Positions 6,076 to 8,102 of a DNA stretch of 8,102 bases are shown here, in pieces (within the stretch, counting starts at the first letter, position 1; each line of letters starts with the position of its first letter). The notes under the pieces were generated by a model. That model searched no databases. It saw only the letters and a list, made by a program, of their open reading frames with translations, and was not told where the DNA came from. Origin of the DNA: an uncultured Mogibacterium sp. (GTDB taxonomy: Bacteria; Bacillota_A; Clostridia; Peptostreptococcales; Anaerovoracaceae); NCBI RefSeq assembly GCF_938039775.1, contig NZ_CALHTQ010000226.1, positions 1-8,102 on the forward strand. The letters are read 5' to 3'. The translations under genes were made by a program, and so were the position numbers.

Positions 6076-7260
6076 ATGAAGAAGACAATTAGGGACATTG
6101 ATTGGGCTGGCAAAACAGCGGTAGTAAGGTGTGACTTTAATGTTCCGTTTGCTGATGGTAAAATCAGTGATGATACTAGAATAGTCGCAGCGATTCCGAC
6201 AATAAGCTATCTTCGTGAGCATGGTGCTCGAGTGGTGATTTTATCACACCTTGGAAGACCTAAGGGGACGCCTAATCCTGAGTTTTCTCTAGCACCAGTT
6301 GCAATTAAACTTAGCGAAAAACTCGGTGTAAATGTTAAGTTCTTAAAATCCGATGTAGTGGTTGACGATAAAGTATCTGCAGCTGTAAAAGCTTTAGAAC
6401 CAGCAGATGTAGCATTGCTTGAAAATGTAAGATATAGAGCTGAAGAAACTAAGAATGAGCCTAGATTTACAAAGGAACTAGCATCGCTTGGTGATGTTTT
6501 CGTACAGGAGGCATTTGGTACAGCGCACAGAGCACATGCATCGACAACTGGATTAGCTGATTATATTCCAGCAGTTTCTGGATTACTAATTGAGAAAGAG
6601 CTTAAGTTCCTCGGTGCTGTGATTGAAGCTCCAGAGAGACCCTTAGCTGCTATAATGGGTGGTGCAAAGGTTAAAGATAAGATTCCGGTAATAGTCAATC
6701 TAATGGATAAGGTAGATTACTTATTTATCGGCGGAGGAATGGCATATACCTTCCTGAAAGCTGAAGGATATAGTATAGGTAAATCTATTTTTGATGAAGA
6801 AGGCTTTGAACTGATTGATAAAATCAAGGAAACTGCTGAATCAAAGAGTGTAAAGATTGTACTTCCTGTGGACGTGGTGGCCGCTAAAGAATTTTCAAAT
6901 GAATCGGAGCACGGTATATATAAGGTATCTGATATTCCTGATGATATGATGGGCATGGATATAGGCCCTAAATCTGAAGAACTATACTGTAGTGAACTTA
7001 AGAAGTGCAGGACAATCGTGTGGAACGGTCCTATGGGCGTATTCGAAATGCCTACATTCGCTTCCGGAACAAAGGCTGTAGCAGAGTGCCTAGCAGCAAG
7101 CACTGCGATTACTGTAATTGGTGGAGGAGATTCAGCAGCAGCTGTAACATCATTCGGACTTTCTGATAAGATGACTCATATATCCACAGGCGGTGGCGCA
7201 AGCCTTGAATTTCTAGAGGGTAAAGAGCTTCCAGGAATCGCATGCCTAAGCGATAAATAA
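6076..7260 (+). CDS. pgk: Phosphoglycerate kinase
   Basis: Transfers phosphate from 1,3-bisphosphoglycerate to ADP, the first ATP-yielding step of glycolysis; cytosolic monomer with two hinged domains. The 394 residues match the bacterial norm. The N-terminal substrate domain shows VRCDFNVP (17-24), Arg35, SHLGRPKG (57-64), ENVRY (116-120) and [11 protein letters not shown] (146-156). The C-terminal nucleotide domain shows [10 protein letters not shown] (194-203), [19 protein letters not shown] (316-324), GGGDSAAAV (349-357) and [16 protein letters not shown] (368-383). All expected binding residues are visible. A small deviation: the segment usually reading VNDAFG is VQEAFG (143-148). GAGG (6065-6068) lies seven bases before the ATG. 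pgk follows gap by 69 bases (with a hairpin) and precedes tpiA by 20, so pgk and tpiA are surely co-transcribed. Confidence 0.97.
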   Translation: MKKTIRDIDWAGKTAVVRCDFNVPFADGKISDDTRIVAAIPTISYLREHGARVVILSHLGRPKGTPNPEFSLAPVAIKLSEKLGVNVKFLKSDVVVDDKVSAAVKALEPADVALLENVRYRAEETKNEPRFTKELASLGDVFVQEAFGTAHRAHASTTGLADYIPAVSGLLIEKELKFLGAVIEAPERPLAAIMGGAKVKDKIPVIVNLMDKVDYLFIGGGMAYTFLKAEGYSIGKSIFDEEGFELIDKIKETAESKSVKIVLPVDVVAAKEFSNESEHGIYKVSDIPDDMMGMDIGPKSEELYCSELKKCRTIVWNGPMGVFEMPTFASGTKAVAECLAASTAITVIGGGDSAAAVTSFGLSDKMTHISTGGGASLEFLEGKELPGIACLSDK

Positions 7261-7280
7261 TATAAGGATAGGATATTTAG

Positions 7281-8042
7281 ATGAAAAAGTTTTTAATTGC
7301 TGGCAATTGGAAGATGAATAAATCAATTGCCGAAGCAAATGCATTTGCTAATCAGTTAAAAGGTGAACAGATTGCCCACCCAGATCAGCTAGCGATAATC
7401 GCTCCATTTACACAACTTCAGGCACTAAAAACCTCATTTGAAGGAACTGGTATTAAGGTCGGCGCACAGAATGTTCACTTTGAAAAGAGTGGTGCCTATA
7501 CAGGAGAAATCTCCGCTCCGATGTTAAAAGAACTAGGTGTAGAACTATGTGTCGTAGGACATTCAGAGCGAAGAGAGTATTTTTCAGAAACTGATAGTAT
7601 AGTTAACCTTAAGATTAAAGCACTACTTGCAGCAGGTATTACACCAATTCTCTGCGTTGGAGAAAGTTTAGAGGTTAGAGAAGCTGGTACCGCGATGTTG
7701 TTCGTTAGCGGACAGATTTCAGAAGATTTAAATGGTCTTACGCCAGAAGAAGTTTCACAGATTGTAATCGCCTATGAACCAATATGGGCGATTGGTACAG
7801 GTAAAACGGCAACTCCTGAGCAGGCCGAGGAGATGTGCGGTTTTATTCGTGGAATGATAGAAGGACTTTTTGGAACTGCCGCTGCTGATGCGATGATAAT
7901 TCAGTATGGCGGTAGTATGAAACCATCAAATGCTGATGAACTACTAGCAAAACCTGATATCAACGGTGGACTCATAGGAGGTGCAAGCCTTGAAGTTGGA
8001 ACATTTATGGAGATAGCAAAATCAGCATTCAAACTTCAGTAG
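7281..8042 (+). CDS. tpiA: Triosephosphate isomerase
   Basis: Interconverts dihydroxyacetone phosphate and glyceraldehyde 3-phosphate, feeding the substrate of gap; a cytosolic dimeric TIM barrel. The 253 residues are the usual length. The catalytic residues are all in their motifs: Lys11 in GNWKMN (8-13), His94 in VGHSERR (92-98) and Glu166 in [12 protein letters not shown] (164-175), whose last part is the flexible lid loop 6. The phosphate-binding segments IQYGGSM (207-213) and GLIGGASL (230-237) close the barrel. The start is supported by AGGA (7270-7273) seven bases upstream. It lies 20 bases after pgk in the same operon. Downstream there is an AT-rich stretch with a T-run but no GC stem, so the operon probably continues beyond the window. 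Confidence 0.97.
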   Translation: MKKFLIAGNWKMNKSIAEANAFANQLKGEQIAHPDQLAIIAPFTQLQALKTSFEGTGIKVGAQNVHFEKSGAYTGEISAPMLKELGVELCVVGHSERREYFSETDSIVNLKIKALLAAGITPILCVGESLEVREAGTAMLFVSGQISEDLNGLTPEEVSQIVIAYEPIWAIGTGKTATPEQAEEMCGFIRGMIEGLFGTAAADAMIIQYGGSMKPSNADELLAKPDINGGLIGGASLEVGTFMEIAKSAFKLQ

Positions 8043-8092
8043 AAACTGATATTTGTTATATGTAATAATTATAAAATCTTTTTTTTAATAAT

Positions 8093-8102
8093 GGAGGGTA
8101 TG
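8093..8102 (+). promoter_or_regulatory. Ribosome binding site of a following gene at the window edge
   Basis: GGAGGG at 8093-8098 is a strong Shine-Dalgarno sequence 50 bases after tpiA. The ATG at 8100-8102 is only one base beyond it, too close for efficient initiation, so the real start codon may lie just past the window. In many Bacillota the next gene after tpiA is a phosphoglycerate mutase; that identity cannot be seen here. Confidence 0.45.

Noticed and set aside
8043..8092. T-run at 8079-8086 as a terminator of the glycolytic operon
   Set aside because: Only a weak AT-only pairing (TTATA/TATAA) precedes it; no GC-containing stem can be drawn, so I do not call a terminator.
1..8102. 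A novel mobile, defence or CRISPR-like system
   Set aside because: All substantial coding capacity is explained by recognisable housekeeping or regulatory families; no repeats arrays, integrases, transposases or toxin-antitoxin pairs are visible.

Overview
The window looks like chromosomal core sequence from a low-to-moderate G+C (roughly 40% by eye) member of the Bacillota, most likely class Clostridia. The grounds are strong AGGAGG-type ribosome binding sites, sigma-A-like promoters, and the style of the ClpB, GntR/FCD and glycolytic proteins. A Mogibacterium/Eubacterium-like anaerobe is a guess at genus level. I see no mobile element, CRISPR array, tRNA or rRNA, and no defence or biosynthetic cluster. 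This is an ordinary housekeeping region with some unusual details inside individual proteins.

Layout: (1) 1-1770 (+) is the C-terminal two thirds of the disaggregase ClpB, cut by the window edge. A hairpin follows it. (2) 1950-2873 (+) encodes an alpha/beta-hydrolase-fold protein of the monoacylglycerol lipase/S33 type. Its nucleophile-elbow serine is a glycine, so it may be a pseudo-enzyme. (3) 2948-3607 (-) is a GntR/FadR-type (FCD) repressor, convergent with the hydrolase across a long hairpin. (4) 3608-3735 is the divergent promoter region, with a near-consensus promoter for the repressor and two GTATACAAT boxes. (5) 3736-4392 (+) is endonuclease III (nth). (6) 4475-4945 (+) is the tRNA 2'-O-methyltransferase TrmL, starting at TTG and preceded by its own likely promoter. 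(7) 4993-8042 (+) is the triose-phosphate part of glycolysis: gap, pgk and tpiA, with a hairpin between gap and pgk. The window ends about 60 bases after tpiA at a Shine-Dalgarno-like sequence, so another gene probably follows; in many Bacillota it would be a phosphoglycerate mutase.

How the genes work together: tpiA interconverts the two triose phosphates, gap oxidises and phosphorylates glyceraldehyde 3-phosphate, and pgk harvests ATP, so these three form one metabolic unit. The other genes (protein disaggregation, DNA base-excision repair, tRNA wobble modification, a repressor and a hydrolase-fold protein) are probably neighbours by position, not by pathway. The details most worth a second look are the missing catalytic serine of the hydrolase, the GAPDH coenzyme-site substitutions (Ser13, Trp33, Ala190-Arg191), the very short sensor-1 to arginine-finger segment of ClpB, and the putative autoregulatory operator in front of the GntR gene.
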